64,000 nucleotides of DNA, from the NCBI GenBank assembly GCA_002778785.1, contig PEZS01000011.1, forward strand, positions 248,001 through 312,000, read 5' to 3'. The stretch comes from Bdellovibrionales bacterium CG10_big_fil_rev_8_21_14_0_10_45_34 (GTDB lineage: Bacteria > Bdellovibrionota > Bdellovibrionia > Bdellovibrionales > 1-14-0-10-45-34). A program made the translations under genes and the position numbers. The number at the start of each line of letters is the position of its first letter. Position 1 is the stretch's first letter. The notes beneath the pieces are model-generated. The model had not been told where the DNA came from. It saw only the letters and a program-made list of their open reading frames with translations, and did no database searches. Below are positions 63,826-64,000 of the stretch, one piece after another.

Positions 63826-64000
63826 CCAGCCCCTCCCCAATAACCTTCGCCTTCAATACCGAAGCCCCGCTGGGACTGGCCACATTCACCCAATCTCCAA
63901 TCTGCCCACTGCTTTTTGAAACTGTCTTCAGTTCAACCTTCATTTTTGAACTCTGATAGATTGCAGAAACAGGAGCGCCCTTTTCTACTAAGTAGACAGG
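63812..64000 (-). CDS. flgA: FlgA, P-ring chaperone (C-terminal part, cut by window edge)
   Basis: The frame entering from the right edge encodes 62 residues ending at a TAG (63812-63814). It reads GAPVSAIYQSSKMKVELKTVS and IGDWVNVASPSG, the C-terminal SAF-like region of FlgA, and ends with AKVIGEGLVEVL. FlgA chaperones FlgI for P-ring assembly. Its end overlaps the flgH start by 14 bases, so flgA-flgH-flgI are coupled. Confidence 0.82.
   Translation of the reverse strand, partial: PVYLVEKGAPVSAIYQSSKMKVELKTVSKSSGQIGDWVNVASPSGASVLKAKVIGEGLVEVL

Noticed and set aside
1-64000. tRNA, rRNA, IS elements, prophage or attachment sites
   Set aside because: No cloverleaf-like or rRNA sequence, transposase or integrase gene, or terminal repeats were seen by eye in the gaps.

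Overview
The window looks like chromosomal DNA from a Gram-negative, flagellated, predatory-type or related bacterium of the Bdellovibrionota. This rests on the overall mix: flgA-H-I-J and flgM-N-K-L followed by csrA-fliW, several FHA-domain proteins, an AceE-type pyruvate dehydrogenase E1, many secreted lipoproteins of unknown family, and many TTG/GTG starts with strong Shine-Dalgarno (SD) sites. The species assignment is inference; no rRNA, tRNA, phage, IS element or CRISPR array was seen.

Layout. Positions 1-4.2 kb (+) hold three FHA/PAS signalling membrane proteins and a degenerate PP2C-like protein. 4.2-8.7 kb holds an outer-membrane protein, a radical SAM enzyme, a sulfatase-fold lipoprotein and an ExbB/ExbD pair. 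8.9-10.2 kb is a receiver-histidine kinase hybrid. 10.2-14.5 kb (-) is the lipoate/pyruvate dehydrogenase operon lipA-E2-E3-lipB; its probable E1 partner lies apart at 26.5-29.3 kb. 14.7-26.4 kb holds an AsmA-like protein, SfsA, DsbA-like, YgfZ and GH15 glucoamylase genes, and a redoxin plus DsbD/ScsB thiol pathway. 29.3-33.3 kb holds an alpha/beta hydrolase, an SGNH hydrolase and a large unknown lipoprotein. 33.6-39.2 kb (+) is a complete oligopeptide ABC transporter operon. 39.2-45 kb has a methyltransferase remnant, a receiver protein, TrxB, an SDR enzyme, a ferredoxin, a lipoprotein and TrmB. 45.2-51.6 kb (+) holds a basic-tailed coiled-coil protein, gamma-glutamyltransferase and four unknown exported or membrane proteins. 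51.6-64 kb (-) is a long run of closely spaced genes: flgA (cut by the edge), flgH, flgI, a small unknown gene, flgJ, flgM, flgN, flgK, flgL, csrA, fliW, an unknown protein, prmA, rsmE, an RDD membrane protein and the adenylyltransferase half of heptose synthase.

Most unusual signals. (1) A textbook sigma-54 -24/-12 element at 33451-33467 is followed about 12 bases later by a perfect rho-independent terminator (33490-33531), predicting a roughly 54-nt RNA with a C-rich hairpin loop and no protein. (2) Eight degenerate 27-29 bp tandem units sit directly upstream of trmB (44923-45147), with TTCTC/GAGAA ends. (3) A roughly 115-bp cruciform-type element with a second partial copy separates csrA from fliW. 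(4) A PP2C-fold protein lacking the metal-binding residues accompanies the FHA proteins. (5) A histidine kinase carries a ribbon-helix-helix-like segment between receiver and kinase.

Functionally, the window links central metabolism (PDH and lipoate), envelope redox chemistry, peptide uptake, and the late and rod/ring stages of flagellum assembly with their CsrA/FliW/FlgM regulators.
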